A stretch of 64,000 bases of DNA from Hoplostethus atlanticus (Eukaryota > Chordata > Actinopteri > Trachichthyiformes > Trachichthyidae), in contig JAXDDX010000181.1 of assembly GCA_034670405.1 (NCBI GenBank), positions 620,001-684,000 on the forward strand, in the 5' to 3' direction. The notes beneath the pieces were generated by a model. It made no database searches and was not told the origin of the DNA. It saw nothing but the letters and a program-made list of their open reading frames with translations. Below, one piece after another: positions 25,498-38,490 of this stretch (the first letter of the stretch is position 1; every line of letters starts with the position of its first letter). The translations under genes and the position numbers were made by a program.

Positions 25498-27372
25498 CCC
25501 CACAGGCACACACCCTCAGTAGCAGTCCCACTCCGGCAAGCACAGTGTATACACCTAGGCTGACCTTTATGACGGTGAAGGGGCAGCGCAGGAAGGAGCT
25601 GATTAAGACGAAAGTATCGGAGTAAGAAGAATATCAGTTGATGGGGAATAACTGAGGAATGCAGAGAATAAACGTCACAACTGTGGGTTAGCTGTTGAAG
25701 TTCATATCAAATGGATCAGTATCAGAAAGCACGCAATCCCCGTGTGATGCATTTCCATCATGTGACTACAATTAAGCTGCAATCAAACCATTTATGTTAG
25801 CTAGCGTAAGCTTGCTTGTGTGTGCACGTGTGTAACTGTGTGGTGTGTGTGTGTGTGTCGGCGTGGAGACGAAGAGGTACTGGAAGCCCTTTATGGTTTT
25901 TTTGAAGGTAGTAATCTAGACGTGTGGTTCCTCAGGTTGAGGTATTGAACAAGCTGTGATTGTGGCCTGGAACACATACACAGATACATACTGTAGGTGA
26001 TAAAAGAAATAGTGTAAAGTATAATCACACTCTGTCTCACTCTGACACACACACACCCACACCCACACCCACACACACACACACTCACCCCACCACACCC
26101 AATAAGCTTGCCAACCCATATGGCTTGGGGATAATAAACTGAACAGCCAGCAACACGTCTCCTCTGCTCCCCAGCCAGGCAAGCCAAAGGAATGCACATC
26201 CGTCCAGTTCACTCCCTCTCTGTATCTCTCTCTCTCTCGCTCTCTCTCTCTTTTTCCTCTGTTTGTCATTCTGTGTCTTTTTCCTGCTCAACTCTGAAGC
26301 ATTGAGTGAAGGACCCTCTGTTAGTGAAGAGGTATGTGTCTGAGTGTATGCTGGCATCCGCGTGTGTGTGTGTGTGTGTGTGTGTATGTGTTTGAGGTGT
26401 GCCAAAGAAACCAGTCTGACGAGCCTGCGAAGAGCCCGCCCTAGGGATGGAGAGAAGAAGAAGGGAAGGGAAGAGAGGGGAAGTGGGATGGAAAGAGGGA
26501 GGGAGTGTGTGGATGAAAAGAAAGGCAAAATAAACAGTTATGTAAAAGAGAGCGGGAGAGGGAGAGGGGAGAGGTGACCAGTAAGCCGGGAGAGCTTGGT
26601 TTAGGGAAACTGGTGCTAAGTATGTAGCATCTCCCTCCCAGTCTCTCTCTCTCTCTCTCTCTCAAATGGCCAATGAAAATGCAACCAAACATGCTTCTTA
26701 CCCCCCCTCTTTCTCCTCCATTCTCCCTTGCTCTTCTCTTCCCAGGCCTCCCACCTCTCTGTCTCTCTGTGGTGCAGTGGGACAGCCAGTGAGGCCTGCG
26801 GCAGGAGCGCCAAGCCAGGGCCTGGATTTGGAGCACGGCTGCTCTCGGTTGAGCGGGATCCAGGCCCCCTGAGGGCTGAGGGGTGGGAGTGGAGGGTTGA
26901 GGGTAGAGGGGGGGGGGAGGAGGAGGAGCGGGAGGAGAGGGAGGAGAGGGAGGAGAGCAGCGGCAGCAGAGGCAGCGAGCAGCACAGTTCTGGATCACCT
27001 TCAAAGAGCTCCAGTCCCAACGGAGAGACTGGATTCCTCTGCGGAGAGAGAGAGAGAGAAAGGAGGGGGGGTATGGAGAGGGAGAAAGAAAGAAGGAAAG
27101 ACATGGGAGACAAGAGGCAAGGGGAAAGTGTGAAAAGAGAAAGGGGAAAAAAAGGTGGCCTGGGCTATAACTTCTTTACCCTTCTTTCTCCCTCCTTCTC
27201 TCGTTCTCCCTCTCTCCCTCTCCCTTTCTCTGTGGCGTGCATGCACTTGCCCTTCATACAGCAGGCAATGCTGAGATGATCTATCTGTGTGCTGGAGCAG
27301 GGAGACATGGGAAATCTGGCCCGCACAAAGGCGTCGTTGTGCCTCCCTGGAGCTTCCTTTAGGGGCTGGCGT

Positions 27373-27373
<1 letters not shown>

Positions 27374-27421
<48 letters not shown>
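27374..27421 (+). repeat. (TG)n microsatellite
   Basis: About 48 bases, near-perfect; another TG tract lies at 27,749-27,777. Confidence 0.95.
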
Positions 27422-27423
<2 letters not shown>

Positions 27424-27743
27424 AGAAAAGGATGAGTAGGAGTTTACCTTCTCAGGCCCCCCCCACCCTTCAGAAGGTTCTCCTAATGCACGCATACACA
27501 CACACACACACTCCCACGCACTCTCTCAAATGTACCTCCAAAATCCAAGGACATTGCGGATTGCTACCCTGGAGTCTCGTACTTTTGTGTGTGGTGGATG
27601 ACTTTCAGGCTCTGCATCTATAAGCCTCTTACACAATGCTTAAAGTGAGTGACAATTTAGCGAGCCTCAGATTTGTTCCACTGGAGTTATGAACATTCTC
27701 CTTCTCTGTATTTGGAAGCAAAGACTATGTTTTATGGATTGTC

Positions 27744-27779
<36 letters not shown>

Positions 27780-28109
27780 CACGTGCATACATGTGCATGT
27801 GCGGCAGTGTCTGTGTGTGCGTGCATCAGTGACAGACCTTCATCCTGAGTTTGGGTCAGCAGTTTGTTTAGCATCAATTAGAGGCTCTGTGTTCCTCAAC
27901 GCAAGCGTGAAGGGAGAATTAACGTGCAGTGGCACATTCCCACCAGCATATTATTACACACAACACCTCAGCTGGAACAGCCCTAGTGTATGTGCATGTG
28001 TGTGTGTGTGTGTGCATGCATGCGTGTGTTTGCATATATATGATTCAAACTCAGAAATTGCTTTACTTTTCTTTCCTTCTTTCTCTCGCTCTCGTCTTTT
28101 TTCTCCTCA

Positions 28110-28140
<31 letters not shown>

Positions 28141-29647
28141 AAGGACCACAGTCTGACCACAGCCATTTCCCTCAGTCTCTCCTTTGCCTAGCAACACACA
28201 GCACATAGTTTCCATGGAACGTGCCTTTAATGGGAGCGGAGATATATAGATACTGGAGGAAAAGTCTCTTGTAAAGACGACTGAGTCTAAAGATTTCCTA
28301 TTCTGCTCACAGACACACCATGTCTGAAAAACACATGTTCTACGGCCTTGGTAAAGACTTTCCACGCAACGGAAGACTACGTGCGATGGAGGGCAGAGCA
28401 TTTGAAACAATATCATCTTGATGACGATGCACTTAAATACAGAGTATGGTCGAAATACATGTACAAACAGAATTGCTTTGCTCGGTGCTGGTGGGTTGAG
28501 CTTTCACCGTCATGGTGTTGGTCCAGCCGTCTCCTGCAGGACGAGTAAGCACTGTCAAACATAATGATTTTAAGTGATCACACCATCCACTCCATCTCAG
28601 ACACTGTTTTAAATTCCCTCATAAATGCTTCATCTCTGGTATTGAGAAGACGTATGGCTAAAATCAGCGTTATGCTTTCACAAATCATTTTGCAATAACA
28701 CATCCAGACACGTCGATAGGGCCATTGTTTCCTTGAAATCTGCCTCCAGGAAACATATGCATCATTCATGATCATTCAACATCATTATGTTAGATGTGAT
28801 TAGAACATGCCTAACCCTCTTAGGGATTACTGGATTGAATCCAAGCCAGGAAATGCACCACACACTGGCACAAAACCACCACAATCTTTCACTATGGCAT
28901 TATTTTTATGTTGCTGTTCTTCACTTTGATCATACCCTGTAAATATGGAGCAAAGCTTCATTAGTTTCATGTTCTCTGACTGATGGGGGATAGGATGTCA
29001 GTGGGCCTTCGCCAAGAGGAAGGTTGCCTGGCTGTGCCAAGGTATGCCCTCCTCCCTCTCGCTCATGTGGAGCTAGTCTGTATACTAGCTTGTAAATAGT
29101 GAGATAAGTGTGGTTTACCCATAGCTGGGGTGTAAGGTGCACTCAGCACCGCCCTGACATGTCTGTGCCAGAGCCCAACAGGGGTGTAATTACCTGGGAC
29201 AGGGTCAGCACTTTATCCTGGGTAAAAATACCTGCCTACTTATGGAGGGGGAAGGGAGAGTGCAGTTCCACGCAAAGGGAAGCCTGTCTCCACACATCCA
29301 GCTAACTGCCCTGCTACGTGGGGTAGTGCCCCGGTAGTTTCTCCTGCCCCTTTTGAAGAAATGTAGACGACAACTTCTTTAACATTTCAATCCGTTTTGG
29401 GGACTCTCCGGCGAAACCTCTCGATCTGCTTCATCTGCCTTACACTGCCGCTATAGGACTGACCTACAAAACCCTTTTACACACATCCAATAATGCAACC
29501 TCTATCTCCTTAACCACAGCCACCTTTCTGTCCAGTACCTTTCCACACTCTCTCCATTCCACTCCTCCGCCCCCTTTCCCACCACATCTGTCTCTCTGCC
29601 CTCCGAGTCAAGGACAGAGAGGGCCAAGCAGACTTGTAGAGGACAGA

Positions 29648-29820
29648 TCTGCTCCAATCAGAAGACAGAGAGAGCTTGTGTCAATTAAATGGTATGTGCT
29701 TATGCCGCAAATCACACACACATGTTCTCCTCTCCCCTCCCACCCCGTGGCCCTCGCCTCTCTTCTCCACCACCTAATGCAATGTAATCATCCTCATTAC
29801 CTAATGAGACCCTACTGTAC
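29648..29820 (+). repeat. Dispersed direct duplication, copy B
   Basis: Second copy of the 24,372-24,513 unit. It differs mainly by 32 extra bases (29,753-29,784) between the two identical blocks, which include a CACCTAATGCAATG stretch. Upstream, TGTAGA followed by a similar stretch suggests the homology once extended a little further. Confidence 0.9.
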
Positions 29821-29833
29821 ACACACAAACTCT

Positions 29834-29876
<43 letters not shown>

Positions 29877-32597
29877 AGTTTCACTCTCTCTCACACAAAC
29901 TCACGTGTGCATAAAACAGCCACATGCCCACACAACATCTTAAACGCTACAGTGCAATACAAATAATCATCTGAACCCCTACAAACACCTCACTACCAAC
30001 AGCATGGCTGTCACGGCCACAACACTCTAAAGCCTCTAATGCCACGGTAATACTATTGTAGTGTGTATTATCAACAGGACAGTGAGCTCTGAATTAGGCT
30101 GGCAGTTGGGGGGGAGAGAAACCCCTCATTAGCTCCTTTCAATGTATCTACTTCCCCTAATCTCTTACAATAACATAATCTCTTTAAAAGTGCTGCAGCT
30201 TCAAGTCCAATCTGCCTAAACCTCACACGTGATTGGGGTCAATCCCCAGTAAACCCCCAACTGTGGGGTCCCAAGCAATATACAGGCATTGCATTTATGC
30301 TGTGCATTATGCAGAATAACGCACAGCCAGGCATACACTGTAAGAAGAATGCATGTCTTTTCCTGATTCAGACTTTTATCTCCTACCACAAACAGCCACC
30401 AGTGCCGATTCTTTCAGCTGGACAGAGCCTGACCTGCAGCCCAAGTGTGCCGCTGATCCCAGTGCAGTTTCTGTCCTCCTCTCCCCTCAACAGCCCCTCA
30501 GTCCTATCTGACCCTGGTAGAGCGCAGTTCTGCTCTTTTTCTTTTTTGATGTTTTTCCATGCTGTCTCTCGCCTCCAAACCACTTACAGATGTTGGCAGC
30601 GGGGAGCGTTGTGGCAACTCCAAACGAGGAAATCTAAAAAGAGATCAGGCTGTAAAATAAAAACACAGGCCCGGAGAACGGGAAAACGAGGGGAAAGAAA
30701 GAGAGAGCGAATGCGTGAATGGGGGAGAGAGAAAGCAGAAAGCAGTGCAAAAGCATTAGTAGAGAATTAGTAGGGTGAAAGCGAAATGGGGAGAGAGAAA
30801 GAAAGACTGACTGGGCATGTAAGAGCAGTGATGTGATTTGAGGGCTGCTTTTTGGCTTTTGTTTGGTCTGTTTGAGGCTCTTGGTTTTGGTGTCTCATCC
30901 CAGAATTGTGTCTTCAAACATGTTTCCTAAACAGCAGGCTGAGGACAAAGTACAAAGGTATGGTCACTTTACGGGAGTGAGAAATGAAGGTGTCCTGGAT
31001 GAGGAGCAAGGTTAGAGGAGGACAAAAAGGCACCTGTATAATGCATTTCACAGGGAACATACAGTAAGTCATTTTCACCAAGCCAGTGCAGCTTTTGAGT
31101 AGCTGCTAATGGAGCCTCTTAAACTTCTATATGCTTCAAAACCACAACTTTGCATTCGCCTTTCCAATTGCTGCGCCCTGGGCAGGTTTTTACATTAAAG
31201 ACATAGCAATGACCCCTGCCAATTGGAATTTGCCATGGTCTATTGGAAAATAATTTGGCTGGGCGAAAGGTAGACTTGGCCTGGCCCTGTGGTGGTAGCT
31301 CCATGTTACCTCCCTCCACCTGCTTTACAGGAAGTAGCCTTGTCCCCGTGGATCAGAGAGGAAATGTGTTGAAATGCCACATCCTGCTCCAAGCTCCCAG
31401 TCAGAGTTCACTATAGCTAATGCTTATTATGTCCAGACACCTCCCAGGGAGAGAGGGAGAAAGAGAGAGAGAGAGAGAGAGAGAGGATGGGAGAGAAGTG
31501 GCAGTGTTTGCAGTCTCTGCCATGCCACTCCCTGTGCTGTGATTGTAAAGATGAGTGACCTGTCTTTCCGAGCTCTCCTCTCCCTCCCCTCCTCTTCCCT
31601 TCTCCCCTGCACTTTATTTATTAATGGATCCATTCAATTATTTACCTCACATCTTAGGGCGACAACAGGCCGGACCAGTACACAGGGTGGAGATGATACA
31701 GTACACACGCCCAGCACACAGACACTACACATGCAAGGCGAATCAGGTATTCACTCAGTAGAGCTAAATGAATGATAGTATGTAACTCTGAGGTCCATTT
31801 AAGGTGAATAGAAAATAGTCTGTGTAGATATTGCAACCAAGAAAACTTTGGGCTTCACTGATTCACACTGTGTCCTCCCGAGGGCCCAATATTTCATTTC
31901 TCATTGTGTCAGTGTGCTACTTATTAATCCCTCTAACTCCATCTCTATTAGTTTATTGTCATTTCAATGAAGCAGCGAGTGTGTCTCACGCGTGATAGTG
32001 AAATGTGGGGCTGTATACCTTTAAAAGGCAGAAGGGGACACTACAGCGTCCTGTTTGCGGTGGAGGTTGATGGTTCAAACGTATCATTGACCGCTTGGTG
32101 TCTGCTCTTATCTTCTCCCTCCGGCCTTATCCCCGCGGCGGCCAGACATGGATCAATCCCACCTGGAATTGGGTTTCACATCCCGGAAGCAGGGATGTAC
32201 ACATGGGTCACTTTCATCGACTCACTGCGGCCATGGCCATAGGTATCCATCATACAGACCATTGACTGGTTGTGACCATGAAGGTACAGATTCATCACGA
32301 AGAAAGGCTGGGGTGGATGAGGTCAGTCTGAGCCAGCAGACACTTCTCGTCTGCTACCACGTCGTAATGGAAACTTAGAGACGTTGTCATTAATGTTGAT
32401 GTAATTACACTAAGACATGTACTTAAAGTTCTCAACATTTTTTGCGGTGATGATAATAATTGTTAATAGAATATGGGCGAGAATGGTTATTAGATTAATT
32501 TTTTTTTTCGTCAAAATGATTTTTTTTTACATAGAAATATAATAAACAATACAAAATAAATAACAACAAAGCTGAATGACAGGTCCACATCCCTGCC

Positions 32598-32600
<3 letters not shown>

Positions 32601-32639
<39 letters not shown>

Positions 32640-32770
32640 CCCGCATGGAGGCAGAGGGTTTAAACAGGGTTAACACAAAACCATAACATACAGTAAGCAA
32701 TGTGTGTGTTTTTGTGCGGCTGTGTGCTCATAGTTAAAGGAATGTTATGATTGTTTGTGTTCAATTATTT

Positions 32771-32807
<37 letters not shown>

Positions 32808-32820
32808 GGGGGGGGGGGGT
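32601..32820 (+). repeat. Two (TG)n tracts and a poly(G) run
   Basis: TG at 32,601-32,638 and 32,772-32,805, then 12 or more G ending at 32,819. Confidence 0.93.
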
Positions 32821-33207
32821 GTACAAGCTGTAGATAAATAACAGATGCAGTGATGCTGTCTTGATCTGAAACCCAGACAGGGCTGGGCCGGGCTCAGGAT
32901 TGAAGGAGAGAAGATGAGGGGAAGGATAGAGTGAGATGAGGAAGAGATGAGAAGAAGATGGTGCTGAAGATTGATTGCCACTGACTCGGGTCCAGTGAGA
33001 AGTGTGAGATTCCAACAGCCACTCTGAAACACACACGCACACACACATAAACACAAACACACCTAAGAGATACAGTGAAAAAAAATCCAAAATTGAAAGC
33101 ACCAGAAAGACGATTAAAGAAATAGATAACCAATAATCACAACAATATGTTCCTTTAATCCTCTTCTCTTCGTTATGTGTGCATGCACAGGTATGGATGC
33201 TTTAATG

Positions 33208-33222
33208 CACGCACACACACGC

Positions 33223-33289
<67 letters not shown>
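33208..33289 (+). repeat. (CA)n microsatellite, long
   Basis: About 82 bases. The last 60 are perfect CA and the first part has CG interruptions. A TG-rich tract in the opposite sense lies at 33,438-33,535. Confidence 0.96.
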
Positions 33290-33293
<4 letters not shown>

Positions 33294-33675
33294 AATGGGT
33301 AATACTCTGTAGTGTGTGTGCCCCTTGGGAAAAGCCTGCTTTAATTCCCCAGGAAATCATTGTGATTTAGAGTAGCAGGGAAGTCACTTCCAATGAAAGT
33401 CAGTGGACTGCTGGTGTGGCAGTATCCTGGGCTGTTTGTGTGCGTGTGTGCGTGCATGTGTGTGTGTGTGTGTGTGTGTGCGTGTGCGTGTGTGCGTGCA
33501 TGTGTGTGTGTGTGCGTGTGTGTGTGTGCGTGTGCAATATACTCAAATGGATTTTGTGTCTATAAATTCAATTAAATCAACATGATACACACAAGGAGCT
33601 AAATGTATAGCTGATGGTAATAAAAATAACCTTGTATGGCCTAGAAAAAATAGTGCAATTAGCAAAAAAAAAGAT

Positions 33676-33724
33676 CACCAGTGTACTCCTTTCTATTATA
33701 TGCATGGAAAGGAGTACACTAGTG
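33676..33724. repeat. Near-perfect inverted repeat (hairpin)
   Basis: Left arm 33,676-33,693 (CACCAGTGTACTCCTTTC) and right arm 33,707-33,724 (GAAAGGAGTACACTAGTG) pair at 17 of 18 positions around a 13-base loop. It is not a simple repeat. It could be a tiny MITE, a cruciform or an RNA hairpin. Confidence 0.85.
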
Positions 33725-33794
33725 AACATCATGTTTCAAAGCTGTATTTGCAGGTGAGGCAGAAATGCGTGCACAGGCGCTTTTAAAAAAAAAA

Positions 33795-34151
33795 AACTGC
33801 AGCGGAGTTGAGACTAACGCTTGGTGAGTCTGTAGAACCTGCTACCCTGCTGTAGCTGACGGGGTACGGAGCTGAAAAGTTGTAGTGTCCAGGCGATGAA
33901 ACGGAGCAGGCTGGACGTGGGGCTGCTGTCCCCGGGCCCTCGGTGCTGTGCTGCTGCTGGTACAAGGAGCTGGAGGTGGAGGCTGGCAGGGCAGGCTGAA
34001 TGCAGATAGGATCTCTGTGGGGGGGCGTGAATGTGTGATCGGAGACTAAAATCATTACAGTACGCCTGGTCACTGTGTCCTTGGCTCTTCCGCTGAGCTG
34101 AGGCTGATGGCTTCCTCTACTTTCCCCCCTCTCTCTGTTTCTCCCTCTCAT
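33795..34151 (-). other. Exon-like open block, unrecognised
   Basis: The minus strand has a non-repetitive open frame, GC-rich relative to its neighbours. A pyrimidine tract plus AG (CACGCCCCCCCACAG) could be an acceptor near 34,015. The frame then reads RDPICIQPALPASTSSSLY ... PGHYNFSAPYPVSYSR, and a CAGG/GTAGCA donor-like junction follows near 33,840. I recognise no domain. It could be a non-coding conserved block, an untranslated exon or chance. Confidence 0.25.
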
Positions 34152-34795
34152 TCTCTCTGCCTTTCATTTCACAATTTTCCACTATACTAAAAAAAAAAAA
34201 GTTGTTTTTCACAAAATTCAAAGCAGAATTCCTGTAGGTATAAATTTGAGGGGAAGTTGTCTTGGTGTGTGATTGAATTAGCTGTGCACTACATGCTGTC
34301 ACCCCTGCATTGCGTTTATGTTGCACATATAATGCAGCTAAGCCACTGAAAAAAATCAATAATAGTTTTAAACAACAAAATATTTACAAACACATTAGTT
34401 GGTCCATTTGTGTGTATTGATTTCCTCATTTCTTGTGATATACATCATGATGTGAATACTACAAATACGTTATCATCATTTGATTTGTGTAATGTTTATT
34501 TCTACCATATCACAAAGGAGAAATAAATAGAATTTGAGCCTCTTTAGTGAAATCATTAAATAGTCAGCTTTTGTATTTTTTATTTTTACAATTAATGACA
34601 GTACTTGTTTGTTTGATTTCACTAAGACACCTTGGTGATCGTGTTCAAGCTCTTTCTCCTTCAGTTCTTTGCATCCAGCTGGGCTTGAGGAGAGGCAAGT
34701 GTGTTGAGATCTGAAGCCATAATAGACCATATGATACGCAATACCCCATTTTTCCTCTTGTGTGCTGCTCTTTCTGTGTCTATCTGTCTGTCTGT

Positions 34796-34798
<3 letters not shown>

Positions 34799-34844
<46 letters not shown>
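34799..34844 (+). repeat. (CA)n microsatellite
   Basis: About 46 bases of perfect CA. Confidence 0.96.
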
Positions 34845-34845
<1 letters not shown>

Positions 34846-35047
34846 AGGATCTTTTATATAAAATGTCTTCTAGAGAAAAGGAAAGCAAGGGAGAAGAAGG
34901 TGAGAAAGATTCCCCATAGACAACAAAATACTTCTGAGTTATTTTTGTCATTATCATAACTGTAAATATAGGCCTTCGTCTCCTATGGTTGGTTCACCCC
35001 AGCTGCACTCATGCCCCTAGGCTTCAGTAGCTGTCCATAGAGAGAGG

Positions 35048-36238
<1,191 letters not shown>

Positions 36239-36244
36239 TTTATT
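36239..36244 (-). terminator. Candidate distal poly(A) signal of mafb
   Basis: TTTATT on the plus strand reads AATAAA (followed by G) on the minus strand, 2.25 kb after the stop codon. It is the first canonical hexamer I found downstream of the stop. An ATTAAA variant is also present at 36,402-36,407. Confidence 0.35.
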
Positions 36245-37851
36245 GTCATTGCAATTATGTGCTGAATTATTATTTATGGGTAATATATCGTCTTCCCTAT
36301 GACTCATCATGCACTGGATTTTTGTCATGATGGATCTTGGTCCCATTCCCAATGGGGGCAGAATAAAAAGTCTGAGAGGTAATTATTGCCATTTCAATGA
36401 CTTTAATAAGCAAAATAGGAAACAATTTCTTCCAAAAACAACCAAAAATAAGACAAAACAGAAACCAGCCTGAATGGAACTACAACAGTTCAAATTTAAG
36501 TGTTTTACTCTTATTTATATAAACAGGATTGAAAATTGATCCCCATCATCGCAAAGTACATGGAATTGATGAAAACAAAACAACAACCCGCTGCTGCAGT
36601 TTCAATTTGATTTCAACACAGTTGAATCAGTAACAAACCAAAGATTGTTAAATGCATGACTTTTCAACAATAGTTTCAAATGCAAGCACCATGCTTATTC
36701 GATATGATCTGACACTTTGTTAATTTAAATCATTAAAATAAAAACTTTAACTATGCATCTGGCCAGCAGAACCAGAATCATCAAATAATAATAAAACAGA
36801 CATAAAACGTATTATATAACATACACAGAGTTTTCATTTTGAGAATTTGCACCACCTGAATCCCCTTTTTTTACTGACCGGCAGAAAAAAAATCAGGAAA
36901 ACATAGCATTAATAGCCTTACTTCGTATTAAAACGCATGCGCTATCTAAACGTTAACTCCACATAAAACCCCTGACATATAAGTTGTTGGACATGTTGTA
37001 AATGTTGTTTGAAAATATAAATTATTGTTATTACTGATAATATGCTACTGGTGATCCTGCAGTAGCTACGCCAATCAGAATTGGAAAGAAACTTTTTTTC
37101 TGTTTGGGTATGATGTGGTTAGGGTTGCGCAAGAGTTAACAGAACGGCAGACAGTCCTCCTGTGAATTAGTGCCACAACAGCCACATTGAATTAAAATGA
37201 GAGAGAACATGTGCCAACATTTTACTGTTGCCTCTGTAGGCTACACTGTATGTTGAAAAGTTTTAACAATGCCTTAGTGCGTTATACTGCGCAATAGATA
37301 TATTTATATCAGCCATCTATATATAATATTCTGGCCACATGTTTGTCTCTTCAGTTGTAAATGTGCCCAGATATTACTGAAAAACTGAAAATCTTTAAGA
37401 GCATAACAATGTAGAATCATAGTATGTCTTCCTGGAGGGAGGTTTGCACAAAATTCAAAATGAAAACTTAGAAATCATTATCCAAAAGTGCACTTGACAC
37501 ACAAAGTTTGTTGTATTTAAATGCAACCAAAAAAATGCCCATATCAATCAATACCCCAAATGAAAAAAAAAATGAAGGTGACAAAAACACAACACAAAAA
37601 AAGAAAGAAGTTCAAACCAGCCTCCTCAATCTTGGTGTGCAGTTTTGCGGTTGCATAATATTTACAAGCCTAAAGAAACCCACACCTTATGATACTGCAC
37701 CGGCAGTCCTGCTGTTCTGTCCCCGTTGCATTTCTCTAACCCCCCAAACTATGGAGAAGCGCAGATCAACGACATGCTCTTAATATACACGAGAAGATGA
37801 AGGTACAAAATAGAAATTATTACCATACATGTCCAGCATGCAGGATTAATA

Positions 37852-37857
37852 TTTAAT
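37852..37857 (-). terminator. Candidate proximal poly(A) signal (ATTAAA)
   Basis: TTTAAT on the plus strand reads ATTAAA on the minus strand, about 635 bases after the stop codon. It could give a short 3' UTR isoform that keeps only the AUUUA pentamer at 37,906-37,910. It is a motif only, in AT-rich sequence. Confidence 0.2.
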
Positions 37858-38490
37858 GCAGATTTTTTTGTTTCAATATATATTCGAATATAACCAAGCA
37901 GGCAATAAATCAATGAGATGTTGCATAAAATGTCCCCCCTGTGACGGGTTAGTAGACAGAAGTTAAGTTTGCATAACGTGGAGTCTTAGTTTTGGAGATT
38001 TTCTCAGATTACGGGCCCACTTGTCGAATGTGAGTCTGATGCTTTGCAGGCTGTGAGAGCAGGCCTACTTGTTGTTTCATAACAATGTCATCATTTTGGA
38101 GACAAAATTACCAGACAACTGCCTCGACGCCATCCCACACTACTTACAGATTATTCAAAAGCCTCAAAGAAAAAAAGTTCATCAGCCGATCCTCTTCTTT
38201 GAAGAAGAAAAAAAAGTCTCTTCACTATAAGCAACTAATCTACAAAGATGCTGCGACTGATCAGACACTCTACATTGCTCTTTGTATCTCAGTTGACACG
38301 TGGATGGAGAGATGATTATATATGAGAATAGTATTTGATGGATAATTCTTCTAATATGAATATAATTGTTGCCGTTATTAGTATAATCATAAACAGTATG
38401 GGAGGGTGTGGATTATTATCGTTTGTTCATCAGCCAGTCAGTCAGTTGTGGAGAAAGGGAGGGGGTGTCACAAGAAAAGGCTATTACAAC

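Larger units (their letters stand above)
36239..38490 (-). other. mafb: mafb 3' UTR (inferred) with AU-rich elements
   Basis: This is AT-rich, microsatellite-free sequence directly after the stop codon. On the mRNA strand I count seven AUUUA pentamers, at plus-strand positions 36,649, 36,726, 36,999, 37,018, 37,358, 37,518 and 37,906. They suggest an unstable transcript. The UTR would be about 2.25 kb if the AATAAA-type signal at 36,239-36,244 is used. The end is inferred and no cDNA is available. Confidence 0.5.

Noticed and set aside
26441..27279. Overlapping frames of up to 187 codons (Glu/Arg-rich on plus, Pro/Ser-rich on minus)
   Set aside because: Purine-strand composition bias removes stops; no domain, no start context or splice logic that supports a gene.
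30297..30770. 157-codon open frame on the plus strand
   Set aside because: No recognisable domain; the C-terminal Arg/Lys/Glu part comes from a purine-rich stretch; no splice or promoter evidence.
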